Positions 26,708 through 36,114 of a stretch of DNA of 64,000 nucleotides are shown piece after piece. The translations under genes and the position numbers were made by a program. Each line of letters starts with the position of its first letter. Positions within the stretch are counted from its first letter, which is position 1. Source of the DNA: an uncultured Pelagibacteraceae bacterium (lineage in GTDB: Bacteria; Pseudomonadota; Alphaproteobacteria; Pelagibacterales; Pelagibacteraceae); NCBI GenBank assembly GCA_902534735.1, contig CACARD010000001.1, forward strand, positions 217,001 to 281,000, read 5' to 3'. Below the pieces are notes generated by a model, which was not told the DNA's origin, did no database searches, and saw only the letters and a list, made by a program, of their open reading frames with translations.

Positions 26708-27589
26708 TTTTTTGGACGTTGGAGCAATTTGAGAAAATATTACGGCAATAAGAATTAATACACATCCTATAATATTATTTATGTTAAGAACCTGACTTAA
26801 AATAATCCATCCAGCAATTGTTGCAAATACACCTTCAAGAGAGTAAATTATTGCTGCTGGAGCTTCTTCAATATTTTTTTGTGCAAACATTTGTAAAGTA
26901 AAAGCAATTCCTCCGGATAAAATGCCTGCATATAATATTGAACTATACTCAGTTAAAATTTTTGTAATAACTACTTCTTCTAAAATAAAAGCAAATATAA
27001 GAGATAAACCAAAAACAAGGGCTGCTTGTAATGCTGCATAAAAAATTGGTATATTAAACTTCTCCATAAATTTTCCAGCGAAAATTATATGTAAAGCCCA
27101 AAATAGTGAGCATAGAATAACTAAAGCATCACCTATCATAATCTCTGAGTTTGAAAAATCACTTAAAAGGTAAACACCTATTATACATAAACCTATTGAA
27201 GGCCAAAGACTCCAATGGACTTTAATAGAATAAATAAAAAATAATAAAATTGGAACTAACGGAACGTAAAAAACCGTAAAGAAAGCTGCATTAGCTATAT
27301 TCGTATATTGTAATGCGGCTTGCTGCAAGTAGGTACCCAAAAATAATGATATACCCATTAAAAATAAATATTTTAAAAATAATTTTTTATTAGAATTGAT
27401 TTCATAATTAATTTTTTTTCTCTCTAAAATTAAAGCAATTGGCAGGACTGTAAGAAAACCAACAAAAAATCTAGATGCATTGAATGTTAATGGACCAATA
27501 TTGTCCATGCCTGTGTCTTGAGCAATGAAAGCAGTGCCCCAAATAAATGTTGTTATCAAAGCGCATATAAGCGATGTAGTTTTGGACAT
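26702..27589 (-). CDS. DMT superfamily (EamA) transporter
   Basis: About 10 hydrophobic segments; FIWGTAFIAQ and PAAIIYSLEGVFATIAGW. Confidence 0.85.
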   Translation of the reverse strand: MSKTTSLICALITTFIWGTAFIAQDTGMDNIGPLTFNASRFFVGFLTVLPIALILERKKINYEINSNKKLFLKYLFLMGISLFLGTYLQQAALQYTNIANAAFFTVFYVPLVPILLFFIYSIKVHWSLWPSIGLCIIGVYLLSDFSNSEIMIGDALVILCSLFWALHIIFAGKFMEKFNIPIFYAALQAALVFGLSLIFAFILEEVVITKILTEYSSILYAGILSGGIAFTLQMFAQKNIEEAPAAIIYSLEGVFATIAGWIILSQVLNINNIIGCVLILIAVIFSQIAPTSKKS

Positions 27590-27603
27590 TAATTTAATTA
27601 AAT

Positions 27604-28701
27604 TTAGATAATATTATTCATTCTACAACAGCTATCAAAATCTTCTTTATTGATATAGCAACCAGCCATTTTTCTTATACCTGAAAATGCACCTCTACCA
27701 TGCATTACTCTCCAATTATTAAAAATTAGTAATTCACCAGGTTTTAAAATATGCCTCCACTGATATTGTTTTTGGTTTGCCATCGTATCAAATACTTTAA
27801 TTGCTTTATAAAAATTAATTGTTTTCTGATTAGTTTCTCTAAAAGGTGCTCTATCGTAATTGTTAAAACTAATTTGATCAAAATTATTTTTTTCATTTAA
27901 TTTTATTATTGGTCTTTTTGCTTCAAGGCGAACACCATCGCCAATATAAGAACCTTTAACTTTTGTATTTGTTAAAGTTCTAAAATGTTTTTTATATTTT
28001 TGTTTCATTTCATTTGCCAATTTAAATCCATCTACCATTATAGAATCTCCACCTTTAGCATCATACTTACAACAAAGCAGTAATTGTAAACCTGGAGCAT
28101 CATTACTATATGTAGAGTCTGTATGTGGTCTCAGTTCTTGGTTTGAATATGCACTGTCTGCTTTTTTATTATTTGATTCAAAAGTCCACAATCCTCCAAA
28201 AATTGAATTTCTGACATAACCTATTTTTTTAGCTATATATTCTACAGAGTTTAAATTCTTTGAACAATTTCTTACGACTGCAAAACCATATATGTGGATT
28301 TTTTTTAATAAATTTTTAAATCCAACTTTAGTTTTTAATTGTTTATAGTTAATGAAAATTTGATTTTTTATGTCTTTGTCTTTCCAAAATTGAGTATCAC
28401 TTTTAGTTTCTTCTTTTTTTAAAGAATTTTTTTTTAAAAATTCATATGAATATTTAGTTGGTTTATTTTCATCAGACCATAATATTTCAATGAATTTCCC
28501 TTTTTTTAATAATTTTGCTTTTTTAGCTTTGATATTAATGTCTAAATTTGCGGTATAAGTTATTCTTTGATTGGTTTTAAAATCCCAGTTTTCTTTATTT
28601 TTAATATGATCTCTTAACCAAATATTAGGAAATGTTTCAAACTTATTGTCATTAAAGTAAAATACAGTTTTATTATTTAAAAGTTTAAAATTTTTAATCA
28701 T
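27604..28701 (-). CDS. Gamma-butyrobetaine hydroxylase-like Fe(II)/2OG dioxygenase
   Basis: N-terminal GBBH-like domain (IWLRDHIKN); C-terminal TauD/TfdA-type domain with HTDSTY HxD motif and distal GELLIFNNWRVMHGRGAF. Confidence 0.82.
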   Translation of the reverse strand: MIKNFKLLNNKTVFYFNDNKFETFPNIWLRDHIKNKENWDFKTNQRITYTANLDINIKAKKAKLLKKGKFIEILWSDENKPTKYSYEFLKKNSLKKEETKSDTQFWKDKDIKNQIFINYKQLKTKVGFKNLLKKIHIYGFAVVRNCSKNLNSVEYIAKKIGYVRNSIFGGLWTFESNNKKADSAYSNQELRPHTDSTYSNDAPGLQLLLCCKYDAKGGDSIMVDGFKLANEMKQKYKKHFRTLTNTKVKGSYIGDGVRLEAKRPIIKLNEKNNFDQISFNNYDRAPFRETNQKTINFYKAIKVFDTMANQKQYQWRHILKPGELLIFNNWRVMHGRGAFSGIRKMAGCYINKEDFDSCCRMNNII

Positions 28702-29957
28702 TGCTTAGCTAATTTGTAGGCAAAGTTTTTACCAAGGTTATTTTTTAATTCATTATTAAACCTTGAACCCTCAGCACCGTCAATAATTCTATGATCGTAA
28801 GAGAGAGATAAAGGCAACATTGTTCTAGGTTTAAATTGTCCATCAATATAAACAGGTTTAATATAAGTCCTTCCAATTCCTAAAATAGCAACCTCAGGAT
28901 AATTTATTATAGGAGTAAAATAAGTTCCTCCAATGCCACCTAGGCTTGTTATAGTTATGGATCCTCCATAAAACTCTTTTTTATCTATCTTCAAATTTCG
29001 GCAATCATCACTAACTTTTTTTAGATCCTTGCTTATTTGATCTATATTCTTTTGATTAGCATTTCTTATTTTTGGCACCATTAAACCATTGGGAGTATCA
29101 ACTGCAATTCCTACATGGAAGTATTTTTTTAATGTTATTTTTCCATTTTCAATATTGTCAATAGAACTATTAAATCTTGGAAAAACTTTCAAAGCTTCCA
29201 CAACTGCCTTTATAATAAATGCCAATGGAGTAATTTTCTTTTTTTCTCCGGTAAAAGTATCAGTCAAATTTTGTCTAAATTCTTCTAACTCAGTAATATC
29301 TGCTTCATCACAACTAGTAACATGCGGTATTGTTTGCCAAGAATTTGATAAATGTGGAGCAGCAATTCTTTTAATTCTTGGTATATCTTGAATTTCTACA
29401 TCTCCAAAATCAGCGTGATCATATTCTGAGGGCTTTATAGATGGAGCCTTCTTTTCTTCTTGAGGTTTATTAAAATTAGAAGATACGAATTTTTTTATAT
29501 CCTCCTCTATAATTCTTCCTGATCTTTGTGATCCAGTAATATTATTAATATCAACACCAAGTTCTCTTGCAAATTTTCTAGTTTTTGGGCTAGCAAGTGC
29601 TTTGCTTGATTTGAATACACTAACTCTATTATTTTTTAATATTTCTTTTGGTTTTGAAATTACTTTTTCGGGTGGTTTTTGTATAATAGTTTCTTCTTTA
29701 ATCTCTTTGACCTCTTCTTCTTCTGAACCAATTATTAGTATTGATGAACCCTCTGAAACCTTATCACCAACTTTTAAATTAACTTTTTTAACACTACCTG
29801 AGTATGGGCTTGGGATCTCAACACTTGATTTATCGCTTTCTATTGTAATTATCGGATCATCTTTATTAATATTTGATCCTGCCTCTATTAATACCTCAAT
29901 TACTTCAACATCTTTAAAATCACCAATGTTAGGAACTAATACTTCTTTCTCGCTCAT
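28698..29957 (-). CDS. aceF: Pyruvate dehydrogenase E2, one lipoyl domain
   Basis: Lipoyl domain with ESDKSSVEIPS; E3/E1-binding domain (SPKTRKFARELGVDINNITGSQRSGRI); catalytic domain ending LSYDHRIIDGAEG. Confidence 0.93.
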   Translation of the reverse strand: MSEKEVLVPNIGDFKDVEVIEVLIEAGSNINKDDPIITIESDKSSVEIPSPYSGSVKKVNLKVGDKVSEGSSILIIGSEEEEVKEIKEETIIQKPPEKVISKPKEILKNNRVSVFKSSKALASPKTRKFARELGVDINNITGSQRSGRIIEEDIKKFVSSNFNKPQEEKKAPSIKPSEYDHADFGDVEIQDIPRIKRIAAPHLSNSWQTIPHVTSCDEADITELEEFRQNLTDTFTGEKKKITPLAFIIKAVVEALKVFPRFNSSIDNIENGKITLKKYFHVGIAVDTPNGLMVPKIRNANQKNIDQISKDLKKVSDDCRNLKIDKKEFYGGSITITSLGGIGGTYFTPIINYPEVAILGIGRTYIKPVYIDGQFKPRTMLPLSLSYDHRIIDGAEGSRFNNELKNNLGKNFAYKLAKQ

Positions 29958-32900
29958 TATAATTTTGTGGGCATAGGCTTATCTTTATCAATTTTATATT
30001 TTTTAATTGCATCTACCGCATGTTTAGAAGCAATTAATTGTTCATTAGATAAAATACTTAAGCCATATGCAATTATATGCTCTTTATCGACTTCAAAAAA
30101 TTTTCTTAGATTTTTTCTTGTATCACTTCTACCAAATCCATCTGTACCCAATGAATAAAAACTTTTATTTATGTAAGGTCTAATTTGGTCAGAATTCATT
30201 CTCATGTAATCTGAAGCTGCTAAAATAGGACCTTCAGTTTTTCCAAGGCATTTTTCAACGTAAGAGATTTTTTTCTCTCCTCCTGGATTAAGCAAATTGT
30301 ACCTTTCTGTTTCAAGTCCATCTCTTCTTAATTCATTAAAGCTGGTAACACTCCACACTTCACTATCTACTTGATATTCATTTTGTAAAATTTCTGCTGC
30401 CTCCATCATCTCTCTTAAAATTGTTCCTGAACCCAACAATTGAATCTTATTCTTTTTATTCTTACTGAAATCTTTTATTTTATACATCCCTTTTAATATG
30501 CCTTCTTCACAATCTTTGGGCATCTCTGGATGAGAATAATTTTCATTCATTGTTGTAATGTAGTAAAAAATATTTTCATGTTTTTCATGCATTCTTCTTA
30601 AACCTTCTTTAAAAATTGTAGCTAATTCATAATGAAAGGTTGGATCATAAGAAACACAATTTGGAATTGTTGATGCTAATAAATGACTGTGACCATCTTG
30701 GTGTTGAAGACCTTCTCCAGCCAAAGTTGTTCTTCCAGCTGTAGCTCCAATTAGAAATCCTCTTGTTTGACTATCTCCAGCCGCCCAAGCAAAATCTCCA
30801 GTTCTTTGAAAACCAAACATAGAGTAAAAAAGATAAATTGGTATCATTTCAATATCGTGGTTTGAATACGATGTTCCTGCAGCTATCCATGATGCCATGG
30901 ATCCAGCCTCATTTATTCCTTCCTCTAAAACTTGACCACTTTTCTCTTCCTTGTAAGAACTTAATTGAGCTGAGTCCTCTGGCTCATATTTTTGACCTTC
31001 ATGCGCATATATACCTATTTTTTGGAAAAAACCTTCCATACCAAATGTTCTTGCTTCATCAGGGATTATTGGAACAAGTCTTGGAGCAACATTTTTATCT
31101 CTTAGCAAATTCGTCAACATCCTAACAAGTGCCATAGTAGTTGACATTTCTTTTTCACCGGTTGATTTTTTCATAAAGTCAAAAATATCATTACTTGGTG
31201 TTTTGATTGGTTTCGAAAAAGACGATCTCTCAGGAATATACCCACCTAAAGCCAATCTTCTTTTTTTTAAGTATTTTATTTCCTCTGAATTTTCATCAGG
31301 TCTAAAGTATTCTATATTTTTGACTTGTTCATCTGTTAATGGAACATCAAATCTATCTCTATAATATAGCAAATCATCTACACCTAATTTTTTTTGCTGA
31401 TGGGTTGTATTTATACTTTCACCAGATTTTCCCATACCATATCCTTTAATTGTTTTAGCTAATATGACTGTTGGTCTGTCTTTTGTATTAATAGCTTTAT
31501 GATAAGCAGCATAAACTTTATGCGGGTCGTGACCGCCTCTATTTAATTTCCAAATATCGCTATCCGTATAACTTGCAACTAAATTTTTAAGTTCAGGGTA
31601 TTTCCCAAAGAAGTTATCTCTAACATATAAACCACCTTTTGCTTTAAAGGCTTGGTATTCTCCATCAACTGCTTCGTTCATTCTTTTTACAAGTAAACCT
31701 GATTTATCATTTGCGAGTAAAGGATCCCAATATGATCCCCAAATGACTTTTATTACATTCCATCCAGCTCCTCTAAAAATTCCTTCTAATTCTTGAATAA
31801 TTTTACCATTGCCTCTTACTGGACCATCTAATCTTTGTAGGTTGCAGTTCACAACATAAATCAAGTTATCTAACTTTTCTCTTGCTGCTAAACCAATAGA
31901 TCCTAGAGCTTCTGGCTCGTCTATTTCACCATCTCCTAAGAAGGACCAAACTTTTCTATTCTCATCTTTTATTAATTTTCTATTAATAAGATATTTCATA
32001 AATCTTGCCTGATAGGTTGCCATCATTGGTCCAAGACCCATGGAAACAGTTGGAAACTGCCAAAACTTAGGCATCAGCCATGGATGAGGATAAGATGACA
32101 AACCTCCAGGGTAAACTTCCTGTCTGAATCTATCTAATTGCTTCTCGTCAAGTCTTCCTTCCAAAAAAGCTCTAGCGTAAATACCTGGCGCTGAATGTCC
32201 TTGGAAATAAATTAAATCTCCACCAAATTTATTACTTTTAGCTCTCCAAAAATGATTCATTCCTATATCATAAAGAGTTGCTGCTGAAGCAAATGTTCCA
32301 ATGTGACCTCCTAATGAAGGATCTCTCATGTTTGCTCTGACAACCATCACTGCTGAATTCCATCGAATTAGTGCTCTGATTTTTCTTTCGATATTTTGAT
32401 CGCCTGGAGATTTTATCTCTTCATCTGCTGGTATAGTGTTTATGTATGGTGTATTTTGGGTGTAGGGTATATTTGATCCCTCTTTATATGCCTGATCAAT
32501 TAATTGTTTAATTAAAAAATGAGCTCTCTCAGGTCCTTCGGAATGTACTACAGCAGACAAAGATTCTAACCATTCTTTTGTCTCTTGAGGATCAATATCA
32601 TTATTATTTTCAACTATTTCTAATCTTTCAGTATGTTCTTCTACTTGTGTATTTTCTACTTTGATCTCTTTATGTGCACTCGTATCTAATTCAGAATTAT
32701 TATATCCATTAGAATTTTCCGCTTCGGCAATTATTTTTTCTGTTGCAGGTGGTATCTTTTCAATAGTTTCTTGTTTTTGCTTAGTTCCATTCTCAGAGGA
32801 TAATGTTAGTATCAAATCTCCTTTAGAAACTTTATCACCAATCTTTATGTTAATACTATCTACAACACCCTCAAAAGCAGATGGTACTTCAACACTTGAT

Positions 32901-33025
32901 TTATCACTTTCTAAAGTTATTACAGGGTCATTTTTAGAGATTTTATCTCCTTCTTTAACAAGAATTTCTATGATTTCTACTTCTTCAAAATCTCCAATAT
33001 CTGGAACTAGTAATTTTTCACTCAT
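29957..33025 (-). CDS. aceE: Pyruvate dehydrogenase E1 (homodimeric type) with N-terminal lipoyl domain
   Basis: Lipoyl domain ESDKSSVEVPS in residues 1-80, linker, then AceE core (GHIGTFASAATLYDIGMNHFWRA, GDGEIDEPEALGSI). Confidence 0.94.
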   Translation of the reverse strand: MSEKLLVPDIGDFEEVEIIEILVKEGDKISKNDPVITLESDKSSVEVPSAFEGVVDSINIKIGDKVSKGDLILTLSSENGTKQKQETIEKIPPATEKIIAEAENSNGYNNSELDTSAHKEIKVENTQVEEHTERLEIVENNNDIDPQETKEWLESLSAVVHSEGPERAHFLIKQLIDQAYKEGSNIPYTQNTPYINTIPADEEIKSPGDQNIERKIRALIRWNSAVMVVRANMRDPSLGGHIGTFASAATLYDIGMNHFWRAKSNKFGGDLIYFQGHSAPGIYARAFLEGRLDEKQLDRFRQEVYPGGLSSYPHPWLMPKFWQFPTVSMGLGPMMATYQARFMKYLINRKLIKDENRKVWSFLGDGEIDEPEALGSIGLAAREKLDNLIYVVNCNLQRLDGPVRGNGKIIQELEGIFRGAGWNVIKVIWGSYWDPLLANDKSGLLVKRMNEAVDGEYQAFKAKGGLYVRDNFFGKYPELKNLVASYTDSDIWKLNRGGHDPHKVYAAYHKAINTKDRPTVILAKTIKGYGMGKSGESINTTHQQKKLGVDDLLYYRDRFDVPLTDEQVKNIEYFRPDENSEEIKYLKKRRLALGGYIPERSSFSKPIKTPSNDIFDFMKKSTGEKEMSTTMALVRMLTNLLRDKNVAPRLVPIIPDEARTFGMEGFFQKIGIYAHEGQKYEPEDSAQLSSYKEEKSGQVLEEGINEAGSMASWIAAGTSYSNHDIEMIPIYLFYSMFGFQRTGDFAWAAGDSQTRGFLIGATAGRTTLAGEGLQHQDGHSHLLASTIPNCVSYDPTFHYELATIFKEGLRRMHEKHENIFYYITTMNENYSHPEMPKDCEEGILKGMYKIKDFSKNKKNKIQLLGSGTILREMMEAAEILQNEYQVDSEVWSVTSFNELRRDGLETERYNLLNPGGEKKISYVEKCLGKTEGPILAASDYMRMNSDQIRPYINKSFYSLGTDGFGRSDTRKNLRKFFEVDKEHIIAYGLSILSNEQLIASKHAVDAIKKYKIDKDKPMPTKL

Positions 33026-33135
33026 TTCGCTATTTGTATATATATATATTATTTACTTTTAATAGATGTATATTTTTGACCATTATTAAAATTAGTAAAA
33101 TTAATAATAAATGTTAAAAGAATAGATTATATTTA

Positions 33136-33212
33136 GCGCCTGTAGCTCAATTGGATAGAGCGCTTGGCTACGGACCAGGAGGTTCTGGGTTCGACTCCTA
33201 GCAGGCGCACCA
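33136..33212 (+). tRNA. tRNA-Arg(ACG), CCA encoded
   Basis: GCGCCTG...CAGGCGC acceptor pairing; anticodon loop CTACGGA; GGTTCGACTCC T-arm; ACCA 3' end. Confidence 0.96.
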
Positions 33213-33226
33213 AAAAAGAAGGAAAA

Positions 33227-33310
33227 ATGAAAGTATCTTTACAAAAATCTGTAATTTATTTTTTTGTAATAGTGTTCATAATATTATTTTTAATAACTTT
33301 AATAATTTAA
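33227..33310 (+). CDS. Predicted 27-aa single-pass membrane microprotein
   Basis: ATG after gaaggaaaa RBS: MKVSLQKSVIYFFVIVFIILFLITLII*; stop overlaps the next start (TAATG). Confidence 0.55.
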   Translation: MKVSLQKSVIYFFVIVFIILFLITLII

Positions 33311-33729
33311 TGAAAAAATTTAAACAAATTAGCATTAAAAAAGGTTTCATGAGACACAATGGTGGTTTGCTACTAAGAGATATCTCAAAAACTAAATATG
33401 AATTTAAAACAAAAATAAAAAAAAACCATCTTAACAGAGCTGGTATAACTCATGGTGGGTATATAGCATCGATTATAGATACCGGGTGTGGATCTGGAGC
33501 TCATAGAATTTCGGGTAATCAACCTTGTGTAACTATAACACTTAATATTAACTTTATCGGACCTTCAACTATTGGGGATGAAATTTTTGGATATGTAAAA
33601 ATTAAAAAGAAAACAAAAAGCATGGTTTTTTTAGAGTGCTATTTAGAATGTAAAGGTAAAATAATTGCATCTGCCACAGGTATTTGGAAAATACTTCAAC
33701 GTAAGTTACCTCATGCAGGTCTAAGCTAA
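33310..33729 (+). CDS. PaaI-family hotdog thioesterase
   Basis: NRAGITHGGYIASIIDTGCGSGAH; TLNINFIGPSTIGDEI. Confidence 0.83.
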   Translation: MKKFKQISIKKGFMRHNGGLLLRDISKTKYEFKTKIKKNHLNRAGITHGGYIASIIDTGCGSGAHRISGNQPCVTITLNINFIGPSTIGDEIFGYVKIKKKTKSMVFLECYLECKGKIIASATGIWKILQRKLPHAGLS

Positions 33730-36047
33730 ATTCTTCTTCTTATATTTAAATAACCAAAGATTGATAAAAGAATAAGAGCAATAGGATAAACTATTTCTTT
33801 TTTTGGTCTATTCTGATTTTCAATTTTAAATTCATTAATAATATCTCCCATATCTAAACCAGATTTTTTTGCAATTCCATTCCATGTTAAAGTATCAATT
33901 ATGGTTTTATTATCTTCTACAACCAAGCTCATTCCATAATCATCTAAACTGAAATTTTCATCAAAACTATTTTTTTCAATTACAAACAATTTATATCTTT
34001 CGCCATACTCTGTAAGTCTAGTAATTTTAATTCTTATCTCTTTATTGTAATCAAACTGTTTTTTGTTTATTTCTTCAATACTTAAATAGTTATATTTTGG
34101 GTAAAATTTATTTAGAATAAATTCTGGAGATAATAATGAAATTGAAATTATTAAAAAGATAATAATTTCGTACCATCTCAGTTTATTTATAAACCATCCC
34201 TGAGTAGCAGATGTAAATACTAAGATCCCAATCAATGAGGTTGCTATGACCATTAAGCCATGCCATATGCTTTCAATACCAATTAATAATAACTCACTGT
34301 TAAATAAGAATACAATAGGAAGTATTCCAGTTCTCAGACTATACCAAAATGCCTGGGCTCCTGTTCTTAATGGGTCTCCACCAGAAATAGCGGCGGCGGC
34401 GTAAGATGCTAAGCCAACGGGAGGTGTTACGTCTGCCATTAGGCCAAAATAGAACACAAATAAATGAACCGCAATTAAAGGAAAAATAAATCCTGATGCA
34501 TTTCCAACATCCACAAGAACAGTTGCCATTAGAGATGCTACAACAACGTAGTTTGCCGTAGTTGGTAAACCCATACCCAATAGTAAACACAAAATAATAG
34601 TTAAAAATAAGAGAATAATAACATTATCTTTTGCAATCGACTCGATTACAATTATTAAATTAGTACTCAAACCTGTAGATCCAACCGCACCAACTATAAT
34701 GCCTGCTGTTGCAATTGCTATTCCAACACTAACCATATTCAAAGCACCCTTTTCAAAACCAACAACAGTTTGGTTGTACCAATAAATTAAAGCATTCTTA
34801 AAGTTCTTTTCTTTAAAAATTTTATTTAAAAGATTAACTATAATTAAAGTTATTGTTGCAAAAAAAATAGAGTAAGAAGCTGTAAGCCTCATATAAACTA
34901 GTAGATATATAAGAACAAATATTGGAACTAAAAAGTGTATTCCTTCAAAAAATGTTTTTTTCAATTTTGGAATATCGTTTTCATCCATACCTTTTAAATT
35001 TAATTTAAGCGCTTCAAGGTGAGATATATAAAATAGCGCAATGTAAGAAATTATAGCTGGTAAAAAAGCGTGTTTGACAACTTCAAAATATGTAACACCG
35101 ATAAAGCTTGCCATCACAAAAGCTGCTGCTCCCATAACAGGAGGCATTATTTGACCATTAACTGATGAAGATACTTCGATTGCACCCGCTTTTTCTTTGG
35201 AAAAACCAGTTTTTTTCATAATTGGAATTGTAAATGTTCCAGTTGTAACTGTATTAGCAATTGATGATCCAGAGATTAATCCTGTCATACCAGATCCAAG
35301 AATAGCTGCTTTGGCAGGACCACCTCGCATTTTTCCAACCATTGCAAAAGCTAAATCTAAAAAATATTTACCCCCTCCAGCAGTTTCTAAAAGTGCTCCA
35401 AAAAGTACAAAGAGAAATATGAAATCTACAGAAACACCTATCGGAATTCCGAAAATAGCTTCTTGATCAAACCATTGAAAACCAACTAACCTTTTTAATG
35501 ATAATCCACCATGAGAAATTATGTCTGGTGCATATTGCCCAAAATAAGAAAATAACAAAAAACAAACTGCAATAACAACTAATGGGACACCTATTACTCT
35601 GCGTGTAGCCTCTAGAAGAATTAATATTCCAATTATTCCGAGTATTAACTCAATTGGAATAGTAAAATTATCGGAAAGATTTATTTTAAGTAATATTCCA
35701 CCCCTATCTACTAATTGATCATAAAAAACATAAATATATAAACAACAAATTGCACCTGTTATTGCAATTAATATATCTATAAAATTTACTTTTTTACCCC
35801 TTGCATATGGAAATATTAAAAAAGCTAGTAAAAGTGCAAAGCCAAGATGAATTGCTCTAGCTGGTAAACCTTTAAACATTCCAAAATTTAACCAAAATGG
35901 AAATGGAGAAGCATACCAAAGCTGAAATAAAGACCAGGTTATTGCAATAATGGCAACTAACTTTAAATGAAAACCTGTTAGGTTTCTTGTAGGAGAAAGA
36001 TCTTCTTTAATCTTATTTTCAATTTTTTTATCTATGTCTGCTGACAT
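33726..36047 (-). CDS. TRAP transporter fused permease with C-terminal PDZ-like/DUF3394-type region
   Basis: GSGMTGLISGSSIANTVTTGTFTIPIMKK; LGMGLPTTANYVV; ADVTPPVGLASYAAAAISGGDP; C-terminal GIAKKSGLDMGDIINEF. Confidence 0.92.
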   Translation of the reverse strand: MSADIDKKIENKIKEDLSPTRNLTGFHLKLVAIIAITWSLFQLWYASPFPFWLNFGMFKGLPARAIHLGFALLLAFLIFPYARGKKVNFIDILIAITGAICCLYIYVFYDQLVDRGGILLKINLSDNFTIPIELILGIIGILILLEATRRVIGVPLVVIAVCFLLFSYFGQYAPDIISHGGLSLKRLVGFQWFDQEAIFGIPIGVSVDFIFLFVLFGALLETAGGGKYFLDLAFAMVGKMRGGPAKAAILGSGMTGLISGSSIANTVTTGTFTIPIMKKTGFSKEKAGAIEVSSSVNGQIMPPVMGAAAFVMASFIGVTYFEVVKHAFLPAIISYIALFYISHLEALKLNLKGMDENDIPKLKKTFFEGIHFLVPIFVLIYLLVYMRLTASYSIFFATITLIIVNLLNKIFKEKNFKNALIYWYNQTVVGFEKGALNMVSVGIAIATAGIIVGAVGSTGLSTNLIIVIESIAKDNVIILLFLTIILCLLLGMGLPTTANYVVVASLMATVLVDVGNASGFIFPLIAVHLFVFYFGLMADVTPPVGLASYAAAAISGGDPLRTGAQAFWYSLRTGILPIVFLFNSELLLIGIESIWHGLMVIATSLIGILVFTSATQGWFINKLRWYEIIIFLIISISLLSPEFILNKFYPKYNYLSIEEINKKQFDYNKEIRIKITRLTEYGERYKLFVIEKNSFDENFSLDDYGMSLVVEDNKTIIDTLTWNGIAKKSGLDMGDIINEFKIENQNRPKKEIVYPIALILLSIFGYLNIRRRI

Positions 36048-36061
36048 TCAGCTTAATATAT

Positions 36062-36093
36062 AAAAAAAAAGGCCCAATAGATATATTGGGCCT
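36062..36093 (-). terminator. Intrinsic terminator/attenuator between TAXI receptor and TRAP permease
   Basis: Perfect 10-bp stem aggcccaata/tattgggcct (36070-36079/36084-36093), loop gata, followed on the minus strand by an 8-9 nt U-run. Confidence 0.85.
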
Positions 36094-36114
36094 AAATTTT
36101 TTATATAGATTTAA

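Noticed and set aside
34339-34590. 83-aa Cys/Trp-rich minus-strand ORF inside the TRAP permease
   Set aside because: Alternate frame of a well-supported gene; no independent RBS or domain signal.
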